From the NCBI GenBank assembly GCA_012839395.1, contig DUNJ01000108.1, forward strand, positions 1 to 7,735: a stretch of DNA of 7,735 nucleotides, given 5' to 3'. How positions within the stretch are numbered: position 1 is the stretch's first letter; the number at the start of each line of letters is the position of its first letter. Shown piece after piece: positions 1 to 5,941 of this stretch. The notes beneath the pieces were generated by a model. It ran no database searches. It worked only from the letters and a program-made list of their open reading frames with translations, and was not told the DNA's origin. The DNA comes from Tepidimicrobium sp. (lineage in GTDB: Bacteria > Bacillota > Clostridia > Tissierellales > Tepidimicrobiaceae). The translations under genes and the position numbers were made by a program.

Positions 1-56
1 GCCGATTGCTGGGTAGTAGCCGTTAGCTCTTCCGAAGTGGCTACAACCTGCTCTGA
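1..56. repeat. 56-bp perfect direct repeat, copy 1 (inside MCP1)
   Basis: Bases 1-56 are identical to 2405-2460 in the paralogous receptor gene. The repeat covers the codons from SEQVVATSEELTA to TTQQS at the start of the signalling domain. It ends at base 56 on the inner side; the left end is cut by the window, so the true repeat may be longer. Neighbouring DNA of the two genes differs every few bases. Confidence 0.9.
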
Positions 57-1265
57 AGATTGATTGACCTCATTTATAATATCCCTGAGATTATTTATAA
101 TATTCTGCAAAGCATTGCCTAAGGTGCCAATTTCATCTTTCCTCTTAAGGAGAGCTTGTGAAACATCTTGCGTAATATCCAAATTGGCTATTTCCCCTGA
201 ATGTTCCGCTATCTTGACAATGGGATTTGCTATGGAGTTTCCCATTATATATGTCACTATGATGCTAATCAATAAGATACTTCCAGCAAAAGCCATAACA
301 ACTTTTTGCAATGTATAAATTCCAGCTAACACCTCATTCTGATTGGCCGTAACTACAAAGCTCCAATCCGTTCCATCAATAGGTGTATATGCAGCATATA
401 AATCATCATCCCTAAAGGAATAAGTGCCAACCCCTTCTCTTTCCGATAATATCTTTTCAAATAGATCGGCTATGGATCTATAACTATCATCATCTTCTAC
501 CCTTTCAATGGGGTTAAATTGCCCAACAACCATACTTGCATCGGAATGAGCGATTATTGTACCCTTTCCATCGACTATATAGGTATCCCCTTCCTCACCA
601 TAGCTTATATCCCTTACTACATCGCCTAGCGAATTACCATCTCTACGACCTACTAACGCTCCTACTACTTTACCATCCTTTTCGATAGGGACAGCATACA
701 TTACAACAATTCCACCAGTTACGCGACTAGATAACAAATCCGATACATTTGCCTTGCCATTTAAAGCGCTTTGTATATATTCCCTATCCCCTAGTTCAGC
801 CGTATCTCCATTCGAATAATTGGCAATTCCATCTAATTGAACTACCCCAATATCAATAAAATCTGTTTTCTGTACATGGCCCTTTAATACCGGCTGTTGT
901 TCCACCCAATCCATATTCTGAATATCTTCCCTTTGTGCTATCATCTCCAGGGTTCGTAGCTGGGTTTCCATACGGCTTGCCGTTAACTTTGCACTCTCTT
1001 TAGTCAATAGGGTAATGGATCTTTCCGCTTCCTCAACAAGTATAGCACCACCCTTTCTCATAAGCATAAAGCCAATCGCAGCTGTCGAGGCCAAAATCAA
1101 TATAGAGAAATAAGCGATCAGTTTAGTTTTAACACTTGTGATTTGAACTTTTTTTTCTTTTTTTCTTATGTTTTTCTTCGTATCTTTTTTCTTTTTATCC
1201 TTCTTTTTAAACAACCTCTTCTTGTCAAATAATTTCTTCTTTTTAAACAATTTAAATTTCCCCAT
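1..1265 (-). CDS. Methyl-accepting chemotaxis protein MCP1 (3' end outside window)
   Basis: Transmembrane chemoreceptor; family members sense an extracellular ligand and control the CheA kinase. The first 421 codons are visible and the frame is open at base 1. The order is a Lys-rich cytoplasmic N-terminus (residues 1-40, 21 Lys), TM1 (about 49-70), an extracellular dCache-like sensor (about 73-312, with GDREYIQSALNG and VPIEKDGKVVGALVGRRDG), TM2 (about 320-343), a HAMP domain with NLDIT, and the start of the signalling helix (TSEELTATTQQS). It is a paralogue of the complete receptor at 1558-3591, collinear from just before TM1 and roughly two-thirds identical by eye; the only net length difference is 26 extra residues at the N-terminus. 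The ATG at 1265 matches the paralogue's start, with AAAGGA 12 bases upstream. The CheA/CheW-binding tip lies outside the window. The ligand cannot be read from sequence. Confidence 0.95.
   Translation of the reverse strand, partial: MGKFKLFKKKKLFDKKRLFKKKDKKKKDTKKNIRKKEKKVQITSVKTKLIAYFSILILASTAAIGFMLMRKGGAILVEEAERSITLLTKESAKLTASRMETQLRTLEMIAQREDIQNMDWVEQQPVLKGHVQKTDFIDIGVVQLDGIANYSNGDTAELGDREYIQSALNGKANVSDLLSSRVTGGIVVMYAVPIEKDGKVVGALVGRRDGNSLGDVVRDISYGEEGDTYIVDGKGTIIAHSDASMVVGQFNPIERVEDDDSYRSIADLFEKILSEREGVGTYSFRDDDLYAAYTPIDGTDWSFVVTANQNEVLAGIYTLQKVVMAFAGSILLISIIVTYIMGNSIANPIVKIAEHSGEIANLDITQDVSQALLKRKDEIGTLGNALQNIINNLRDIINEVNQSSEQVVATSEELTATTQQS
1200..1250 (-). repeat. Internal 15-bp direct repeat in the Lys-rich leader of MCP1
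   Basis: The minus-strand 15-mer TTGTTTAAAAAGAAG occurs exactly at 1250-1236 and again at 1214-1200, encoding LFKKK twice in frame. Together with the surrounding A-rich tracts this looks like expansion by slippage or short tandem duplication. The leader of the paralogue at 3591 lacks it. Confidence 0.8.
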
Positions 1266-1341
1266 ACTCAATTAACATCCTTTCTATTTATTCTATTGCT
1301 ATAGGTCTAGCTGATAAATAACATTGAATAGTGGTGCAACC
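1252..1341 (-). pseudogene. Decayed 3' end of an EAL-domain gene upstream of MCP1
   Basis: Read in one register on the minus strand, 1341-1252 aligns without gaps to the last 29 codons plus stop of the EAL gene at 3578-5014. The remnant ends IERMLIEYGEI-stop and the intact gene ends IERMLMEYGKS-stop. By eye 15 of 29 residues are identical, including Cys-Thr, Gln, Tyr-Leu, Pro and Glu upstream of that block. An in-frame TAA at 1290-1288 replaces CAA (Gln467) of the intact gene, a single C-to-T change. The remnant overlaps the MCP1 start exactly as the intact gene overlaps MCP2, and it supplies the MCP1 ribosome binding site. Similarity fades upstream of about 1341, so only the tail survives. 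Chance resemblance from conserved translation signals could explain the last 30 bases but not the in-register match further upstream. Confidence 0.7.
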
Positions 1342-1367
1342 ACCTTATTACGCCTGGCAAAGCAAAC

Positions 1368-1373
1368 ATTATA
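1368..1373 (-). promoter_or_regulatory. Alternative -10 box (TATAAT) for MCP1
   Basis: This is a perfect minus-strand TATAAT about 103 bases upstream of the MCP1 start. No convincing -35 lies 16-18 bases upstream; TTACAC is 21 bases away. It may be an independent or secondary start for MCP1, or chance in AT-rich DNA. Confidence 0.35.
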
Positions 1374-1393
1374 CCTACATTATTTTCCACATA

Positions 1394-1411
1394 TGTGTAA
1401 TATCTTACACA
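1394..1411. promoter_or_regulatory. Palindromic operator candidate over the MCP1 -10 box
   Basis: TGTGTAA-TATC-TTACACA is an 18-bp inverted repeat with perfect 7-bp arms. It covers the -10 box of the MCP1 promoter candidate, where a dimeric regulator would block RNA polymerase. The regulator is unknown. The hairpin lacks a T tract, so it is not a terminator. A shorter 11-bp palindrome, ACCTATTAGGT, lies upstream at 1442-1452. Confidence 0.4.
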
Positions 1412-1430
1412 AATATAGTAAATTTTTCAA
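1402..1430 (-). promoter_or_regulatory. Candidate promoter for MCP1
   Basis: On the minus strand, TTGAAA (1430-1425) is followed by a 17-base spacer and TAAGAT (1407-1402), a vegetative-type promoter with a 4/6 match at -10. It lies in the gap after the neighbouring operon's terminator and points at MCP1, giving a leader of about 130 bases. The -10 box lies inside the palindrome at 1394-1411. No sigma-D type motility promoter was seen. Confidence 0.45.
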
Positions 1431-1500
1431 GTAGCATAAAGACCTATTAGGTATTATGAATATATGGCACCAAATAGGAAGGTTAAATGGTTCCGTAGTA

Positions 1501-1551
1501 TATAAAAAGACCTCCTATTCTTATCTTTAAAGGTAAGAATAGGAGGTCTTT
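1501..1551 (-). terminator. Rho-independent terminator after MCP2
   Basis: The hairpin arms at 1506-1528 and 1529-1551 are complementary over 23 positions with one mismatch (A-C on the minus strand, a wobble G-U on the plus strand). On the minus strand it starts 6 bases after the MCP2 stop codon and runs into TCTTTTTATA. It closes the EAL-MCP2 operon and separates it from MCP1. The arms meet directly, so the loop must form from the terminal CTTTAAAG bases. Confidence 0.85.
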
Positions 1552-1557
1552 ATGTTT

Positions 1558-3591
1558 TTAAACCTTAAATTTCTCTATAATAGATTGTAGATCTTGGGCC
1601 AATTTAGCCAACCCTTCACTAGCTCCTGCTATTTCCCCAACAGCGGCGGTCTGCTCCTCCATAGAAGCTGTTACCTCTTCAGTAGCAGCTGAATTCTCCT
1701 GGGCAATGGCAGATAAACTTTGCAAGGTATTCAATATCTCGTCCTTCATTTCATCCATCTCCTTGCTGGAAGCATTTAACTGCTCCACCGCACTATTTAC
1801 CGCTTCCATGGCCTCCCCTATCAATGAATACTTATTTCTGCTATTAATGGCGCTATTGGATTGCTCCTTTACTGTTTCAGATACAATTTCCATGGTTTTT
1901 ACAGCTTCTTGAGTATTTGCCTGTAATTCATTAACCACCTTGTCGATAGCCTCCGTTGAGGATTGAGATTCTTCAGCCAATTTTCTAATCTCTTCTGCTA
2001 CAACTGCAAATCCCCTTCCAGCTTCCCCAGCTCTTGCTGCCTCTATGGCTGCATTCAATGCCAACAAATTGGTTTGTTCAGCTATGGATGAAATTACATC
2101 GCTTGCCTGTCCAATTGCCTCGGAACTTTCATTTGTCTTCAATATTACATCATATATATCCTTAACCGCATTACTGCTCTCCTCTGTAATCTTATATAGC
2201 TTCTCAATCTCTTTCAATCCTTCATCCACGGCCTCTATAACCCTATTCGCAGCATGGTTCATGTCCTCAGTATATTGCCCATCCTTCTCTATGATCTCCC
2301 CTAATATAATGGCTCTATTGGCCCCTTCCTCCGTGTTTTGAGCTTGATCTGCCGCTCCGCCTGCTATCTCCTCTGCTACTTTCGATACCTCTTCCGCAGC
2401 AGCCGCCGATTGCTGGGTAGTAGCCGTTAGCTCTTCCGAAGTGGCTACAACCTGCTCTGAGGCCTTGTTGATCTCAACCACTATACCTCTAAGATTATCT
2501 GTTAACTCCTTGAAGGCCTTGGCTAAAATTCCAATTTCATCTCGCCTTTTAAAATCATCTTCCGATACATTTCGTGTAATATCCAAATTGGCTATCTCCC
2601 TGGAGTGTTCTACCGCATTAATAATGGGGTTTGCAATGGAGCTTCCTATTATATATGTAATTATAATGCTGATTAGAAGGACACCTCCGGTAAAAGTTAT
2701 AATGACTTTTTGTAATGCAGGAATTGATGATAATACTTCTTTTTGATTGGCGGTTACTATAAAGTTCCAGTCTGTCCCCTCAATGGGTGTATATGCGGCA
2801 TATAGATCGTTACCTCTGAAGTTATAGGTACTAACCCCCACGTTTTCCGATAATATCTTTTCAAATAGATCTGCTATTGATCTATGGTTCTCGCCCTCTT
2901 TAGCTTTTTCAATGGGGTTGAATTGATCGAGAACCAACTCTCTATCGGGATGGGCTACTACTGTCCCCTTTTTATTGATTATATAAGCATATCCATCCTC
3001 ACCATAATTTATATCCCCCACTATATTACTTAGCGCGTTTCCATCTCTACGGCCTATTAGCACACCAACTACTTTACCATCCTTTTCAATAGGGGTGGCA
3101 TATGCCATTATAATTTCATTAGTTACACGGCTGATTATTAGATCAGATACATTCGATTCACCCTTTAAAGCTTTTTGTACATGCTCCCTATCCCCTAATT
3201 GAGCTGTATCCCCATTTGGGTAATTGGTGGTCCCATCTAATTGTACTACCCCAATATCGATAAAATCTGTATTCTTTAATTGCCTATCCAGCACCGGTCG
3301 TTGTACCTTCCAATCCATACTTTGGATATCTTCCCTTTGCGCTAGCATCTCCAAAGTTCGCATTTGAATTGCAATGCGACTTTCCGTTAGCTTTGCACCT
3401 TCTTCAGCCGCTAGGGTAATGGATCGTTCTGCTTCCTCAGCAAGTATATCGCTACCCTTTCTCATAAGCATAAAACCAATCATAGCCGTTGAGGCTAAAA
3501 TTAATACGGAGAAATAGATAATTAGCCTAGTTTTAATGCTTATAATCTGAGATCCCCCGCTTTTTCTTTTCAATACCTTAACTTTTCCCAT
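1558..3591 (-). CDS. Methyl-accepting chemotaxis protein MCP2, dCache type
   Basis: Complete 677-residue chemoreceptor, close in length to Bacillus subtilis McpA/McpB. It has a short basic N-terminus, TM1 (about 23-43), an extracellular dCache-like sensor (about 47-285), TM2 (about 296-318), HAMP (about 320-372) and a long cytoplasmic coiled coil. The conserved hairpin tip that binds CheA and CheW, EQTNLLALNAAIEAARAGE, is at 505-523. Likely adaptation sites are Q393-Q394 and the Glu pairs at 638-639 and 646-647, in the context usual for Gram-positive receptors. There is no C-terminal CheR-binding pentapeptide. Its ATG overlaps the stop of the upstream EAL gene by 14 bases, and the nearest AAAGGA lies 12 bases upstream, rather far, so translational coupling is likely. 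A strong terminator follows. The ligand is unknown. Confidence 0.97.
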   Translation of the reverse strand: MGKVKVLKRKSGGSQIISIKTRLIIYFSVLILASTAMIGFMLMRKGSDILAEEAERSITLAAEEGAKLTESRIAIQMRTLEMLAQREDIQSMDWKVQRPVLDRQLKNTDFIDIGVVQLDGTTNYPNGDTAQLGDREHVQKALKGESNVSDLIISRVTNEIIMAYATPIEKDGKVVGVLIGRRDGNALSNIVGDINYGEDGYAYIINKKGTVVAHPDRELVLDQFNPIEKAKEGENHRSIADLFEKILSENVGVSTYNFRGNDLYAAYTPIEGTDWNFIVTANQKEVLSSIPALQKVIITFTGGVLLISIIITYIIGSSIANPIINAVEHSREIANLDITRNVSEDDFKRRDEIGILAKAFKELTDNLRGIVVEINKASEQVVATSEELTATTQQSAAAAEEVSKVAEEIAGGAADQAQNTEEGANRAIILGEIIEKDGQYTEDMNHAANRVIEAVDEGLKEIEKLYKITEESSNAVKDIYDVILKTNESSEAIGQASDVISSIAEQTNLLALNAAIEAARAGEAGRGFAVVAEEIRKLAEESQSSTEAIDKVVNELQANTQEAVKTMEIVSETVKEQSNSAINSRNKYSLIGEAMEAVNSAVEQLNASSKEMDEMKDEILNTLQSLSAIAQENSAATEEVTASMEEQTAAVGEIAGASEGLAKLAQDLQSIIEKFKV
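2405..2460. repeat. 56-bp perfect direct repeat, copy 2 (inside MCP2)
   Basis: Identical to bases 1-56, at the matching codons (about residues 377-395) of the paralogous receptor. Identity stops at 2461, where TCAGAGCAG is preceded by different codons in the two genes. Such uninterrupted identity, synonymous positions included, contrasts with the diverged DNA beside it. Confidence 0.9.
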
Positions 3592-5014
3592 ATTCCATTA
3601 ACATCCTTTCTATTTGTTCTGTTTCTGCAGGTCCACTAAATAGATAGCCCTGTGCCATAGTGCAGTTATTTTCTTTTAAAAATTTTAGCTGCTCCCACGT
3701 CTCCACTCCCTCTGCAATTAATTTGATATTTAGACTTTTTGCTAAAGATATTATCGCCCTTACAATTTTGTTTTTATTTATATTTTTATCTACTCCATTG
3801 ATAAAACTTCTATCAATTTTTAGGTTATGTATATTAAGCTGGCATAGTTGACTTAATGAAGAATACCCAGTTCCAAAATCGTCTATCGATAATTTAATTC
3901 CTAAACTACTAAGCTGCTTTATAGTCTTCTCAATTAACTGGCATTTTTGGGCAAAAAAAGTTTCGGTAATCTCTAAATGTAGATACCTCGAATCTAGATT
4001 AGATTCCTCCAATATCCTCTCTACTATTTCACCAAAACCTGGATATTCCAATTGAAGAATAGATACATTGACCGATACATAGATTGGATTATATCCTTGA
4101 TCCTGCCATGTTCTATTCTGTTTACACGCATTCATTAAAACCCAATCCCCTATGCTATGAATTAACCCCGTTTTCTCCGCCAGGGGTATAAATTTAGACG
4201 GCAGCACAATCCCCCTTTTTTTATGGTTCCATCTAAGTAGTGCCTCAACTCCCACCAAGCTATTCGTGCTAATTTCATATATAGGCTGGTAGTTTAAAAA
4301 CAGTTCCCCCCTAGAAATCGCCTTCGATAAGTCATTTTTCATCCAAAAATATTCCTGAGTTTCTTTATCCAATGAATCTCGGTATACAATCGATTCATTT
4401 ATATCTACTTCCCTTGATTTCTTCATAGCAATATTTGCTTTTCTAATCAGACTAACCGATTCCATACCATCGTCGGGATATATGGATACTCCTATGCTAG
4501 TTGTAATCTGAAATTCATTATCACCTATAATAAATGGGGTACTTATATTGTCCAAAATCCTATTAATTTTAGTCCTTAATTCTTCCAAATCCTTTATATC
4601 GGGGACCAATATGGAAAATTGATCCTTTTCACATCGCGCAACCATATCCTTGGGCTGCACACTATTTCTTAGTCTTAATCCAAATTCCTTCAGTATTTCG
4701 TCTCCGATGATATATCCTAAGACCTCGTTTATTTCTCTATATTCATTTATATTCATCATGAGTATAGAGAATCTATCTCCCCTAGCATCGGTATCACTTT
4801 GCAAGATTTGATGCTCCAATAGGGTTAGAAAATAATCTCTATTATATAATCCAGTTAAGCTATCTCTTTTAGCAAAATAATCTATTTGATTCTTTATTTT
4901 CTCATCCTCTTCCTTTATCTCATTAATATTAGAATAAATGTAATAATCTTCTACAGCGTTATCTTTTACCATTCCTTCCTTGTGAAATTTAGCGTCTCCA
5001 AACTGTTTGCTCAT
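3578..5014 (-). CDS. Cyclic di-GMP phosphodiesterase (degenerate GGDEF plus intact EAL)
   Basis: Predicted cytosolic enzyme of 478 residues hydrolysing c-di-GMP to pGpG; no membrane segment or signal peptide. After a charged linker (1-47) comes a GGDEF domain (about 48-210), recognisable from DSLTGLYNRDYF but with EKDQF (129-133) in place of GGDEF and Asn where the metal-binding Asp is usual (NIN, 88-90). It is therefore probably not a cyclase. The EAL domain (about 226-470) keeps the whole catalytic set: E257 in EALLRW, N316 in VNVS, E348 in LEITE, D378-D379 in DDFGTGYSSL, K399 in KIDRSF, E435 in AEGVE and Q455. The degenerate GGDEF may act as an allosteric GTP-binding module, as in some known proteins (inference). 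The ATG at 5014 is preferred to the in-frame GTG at 5023 because the AAGGGG site abuts that GTG. Its stop overlaps the MCP2 start, indicating one operon. Confidence 0.93.
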   Translation of the reverse strand: MSKQFGDAKFHKEGMVKDNAVEDYYIYSNINEIKEEDEKIKNQIDYFAKRDSLTGLYNRDYFLTLLEHQILQSDTDARGDRFSILMMNINEYREINEVLGYIIGDEILKEFGLRLRNSVQPKDMVARCEKDQFSILVPDIKDLEELRTKINRILDNISTPFIIGDNEFQITTSIGVSIYPDDGMESVSLIRKANIAMKKSREVDINESIVYRDSLDKETQEYFWMKNDLSKAISRGELFLNYQPIYEISTNSLVGVEALLRWNHKKRGIVLPSKFIPLAEKTGLIHSIGDWVLMNACKQNRTWQDQGYNPIYVSVNVSILQLEYPGFGEIVERILEESNLDSRYLHLEITETFFAQKCQLIEKTIKQLSSLGIKLSIDDFGTGYSSLSQLCQLNIHNLKIDRSFINGVDKNINKNKIVRAIISLAKSLNIKLIAEGVETWEQLKFLKENNCTMAQGYLFSGPAETEQIERMLMEYGKS

Positions 5015-5022
5015 AATTTGCA

Positions 5023-5028
5023 CCCCTT
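5023..5028 (-). promoter_or_regulatory. Ribosome binding site of the phosphodiesterase gene
   Basis: The minus strand has AAGGGG ending at 5023, 8 bases before the ATG at 5014. The GTG at 5023-5021 shares its first base with the end of this site and cannot use it. The spacing decides for ATG and removes three residues (MQI) from the longest reading frame. Confidence 0.7.
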
Positions 5029-5094
5029 ATAAAGCATTCTTAATCATATTCGATTCTTTGTTGTGGCGTCTAGTAATGGGATTTGTTAGATAGA

Positions 5095-5124
5095 AATGTA
5101 ACAGAATGTCTATTCTGTTACATT
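5095..5124. repeat. Left inverted palindromic repeat (candidate recombination site)
   Basis: Arms AATGTAACAGAAT (5095-5107) and ATTCTGTTACATT (5112-5124) are perfectly complementary over 13 bp around the spacer GTCT. Bases 5095-5121 recur exactly, inverted, at 5942-5968. Only the asymmetric spacer and the outer bases give the site an orientation. Two arms around a short spacer is the usual form of a tyrosine-recombinase core site. The site also lies just downstream of the predicted leftward -10 box, so it could act as an operator. Confidence 0.75.
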
Positions 5125-5154
5125 ATTTTAACTGCGCAACATAGTATATTTCAA
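5125..5154 (-). promoter_or_regulatory. Leftward promoter candidate for the phosphodiesterase-MCP2 operon
   Basis: On the minus strand, TTGAAA (5154-5149) is followed by an 18-base spacer and TAAAAT (5130-5125), a 5/6 match at -10. It begins immediately inside the left repeat, so transcription would start within the repeat and run into the phosphodiesterase gene about 100 bases on. A weaker alternative, TTGCTG with a 16-base spacer and TATGTT, overlaps it slightly upstream. If the segment inverts, this promoter is turned away from the operon. Confidence 0.45.
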
Positions 5155-5172
5155 CGTTTCAGCAAGGATGTT

Positions 5173-5200
5173 TTGTTTTTTTCTATATCCATGCTATAAT
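5173..5200 (+). promoter_or_regulatory. Promoter of the recombinase gene
   Basis: A perfect TATAAT at 5195-5200 is preceded by TGC, an extended -10 element. The best -35 is TTGTTT at 5173-5178 with a 16-base spacer. The predicted start, near 5207, leaves a leader of about 53 bases before the ATG. Confidence 0.6.
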
Positions 5201-5207
5201 ATAACGC

Positions 5208-5220
5208 ATCATTTAATGAT
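5208..5220. promoter_or_regulatory. Palindrome at the predicted recombinase transcription start
   Basis: ATCATT-T-AATGAT is a 13-bp perfect palindrome just downstream of the recombinase -10 box, a position suited to a repressor or to autoregulation. AT-rich palindromes of this length also arise by chance, so support is weak. Confidence 0.25.
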
Positions 5221-5243
5221 ATATATTGGCAATTTGTTATATT

Positions 5244-5250
5244 AAGGAGG
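5244..5250 (+). promoter_or_regulatory. Strong ribosome binding site of the recombinase gene
   Basis: AAGGAGG, a full match to the Shine-Dalgarno consensus, ends 9 bases before the ATG at 5260. It fixes that start and indicates efficient translation once the gene is transcribed. Confidence 0.85.
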
Positions 5251-5259
5251 AGTTGTATC

Positions 5260-5820
5260 ATGGCAGTTGAACCAATAAGAGATAGAACAAAAATAAACCA
5301 AATGTATTACTATTTAAATGGTAGAAATCCAAAGTATGGCATATTGTTTAAGTTTGGATTGAATACTGGACTAAGAATAAGTGATATATTACCTTTAAAA
5401 GTCAAAGATATCTATAATGAAAATGGAGATTTTAAGGAATATTTAATTTTATCTGAACAAAAAACTAGAAAAGAAAAAAAGATCAAACTCAACGATGCAA
5501 TACGCAAAAGCCTTAATACATATATTAATCAACAGAAATTAAAGAATGATGATTATATTTTCCCAAGCCAGAAAGGCGGACATATTGGAAGAGTGCAAGC
5601 TTATAGGATTTTAAAGGAAGCTGCAGAGGCTTTGGGAGTTGAAAATTTTGGAACCCATAGCTTGAGAAAAACTTGGGGATATTGGACTTATAAAATGTCC
5701 AAATATAATATTGGCCTAATAATGGATACCTTTAATCATGCTTCCCAATCTATTACTTTGAGATATATTGGGATAACACAAGATCAAAAAGATGAATTAT
5801 ATTCTTTAGTGCAATTCTAA
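5260..5820 (+). CDS. Short tyrosine recombinase/integrase (catalytic domain only)
   Basis: A 186-residue site-specific recombinase of the phage integrase/Xer class, which breaks and rejoins DNA through a 3'-phosphotyrosine. The catalytic set is complete: R39 in TGLRISDIL, a beta-hairpin Lys (K68 or a near neighbour), H133 and R136 in THSLRKT, H160 in FNHAS, and nucleophile Y169 in TLRYIGI. The N-terminal core-binding domain of larger integrases is missing, so the protein has the size of FimB/FimE (about 200 residues), which invert a promoter segment. It is the only plus-strand gene in the window, is AT-richer than its neighbours in sampled lines, and lies between perfect inverted palindromic repeats that are its obvious candidate substrates. 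No excisionase, cargo or phage gene is present. Family is certain; whether it inverts, integrates or excises is not known. Confidence 0.95.
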   Translation: MAVEPIRDRTKINQMYYYLNGRNPKYGILFKFGLNTGLRISDILPLKVKDIYNENGDFKEYLILSEQKTRKEKKIKLNDAIRKSLNTYINQQKLKNDDYIFPSQKGGHIGRVQAYRILKEAAEALGVENFGTHSLRKTWGYWTYKMSKYNIGLIMDTFNHASQSITLRYIGITQDQKDELYSLVQF

Positions 5821-5829
5821 CTTAACCAC

Positions 5830-5860
5830 AAAAACTATGGAACAATACTCCATAGTTTTT
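5830..5860 (+). terminator. Terminator after the recombinase gene, probably bidirectional
   Basis: AAAAACTATGGA and TCCATAGTTTTT form a 12-bp stem around a 7-base loop (5842-5848), starting 9 bases after the TAA. The right arm ends in five T. The left arm's five A become T on the other strand, so it can also stop transcription arriving leftward from the GH94 gene, which has no terminator of its own in the gap. Confidence 0.8.
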
Positions 5861-5862
5861 AC

Positions 5863-5891
5863 TTGAAATATATACCAAGTTTATGTAAAAT
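5863..5891 (+). promoter_or_regulatory. Rightward outward promoter candidate near the right repeat
   Basis: TTGAAA (5863-5868), a 17-base spacer and TAAAAT (5886-5891) form a good vegetative-type promoter directly after the recombinase terminator. It points out through the right repeat, against the 3' end of the GH94 gene. It has the same hexamers as the leftward candidate at 5125-5154, and both begin TTGAAATATA. The -35 lies in an imperfect 20-bp palindrome (5861-5880). If the segment flips, this promoter would face the phosphodiesterase operon. Confidence 0.4.
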
Positions 5892-5941
5892 ATAGTATAT
5901 GTGTGACGAAAAATGTAAATATAATGTTTGTTTTGCCATAC

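Noticed and set aside
1706..2746. Several plus-strand open frames of 68-101 codons, plus one at 64-318
   Set aside because: They are antisense shadows of the two chemoreceptor genes; the one at 64-318 and the one at 2441-2746 resemble each other only because the receptors are paralogues.
5015..5023. GTG at 5023 as the start of the phosphodiesterase gene
   Set aside because: The AAGGGG site shares a base with this GTG, so there is no spacing for initiation; the ATG at 5014 has an 8-base spacing.
5095..5124. The left palindrome as an ordinary Rho-independent terminator
   Set aside because: The stem is AT-rich, no gene ends just before it on either strand, and the same sequence recurs inverted at 5942-5968 with no T tract on the side where GH94 would need it. 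A secondary role in attenuation is not excluded.
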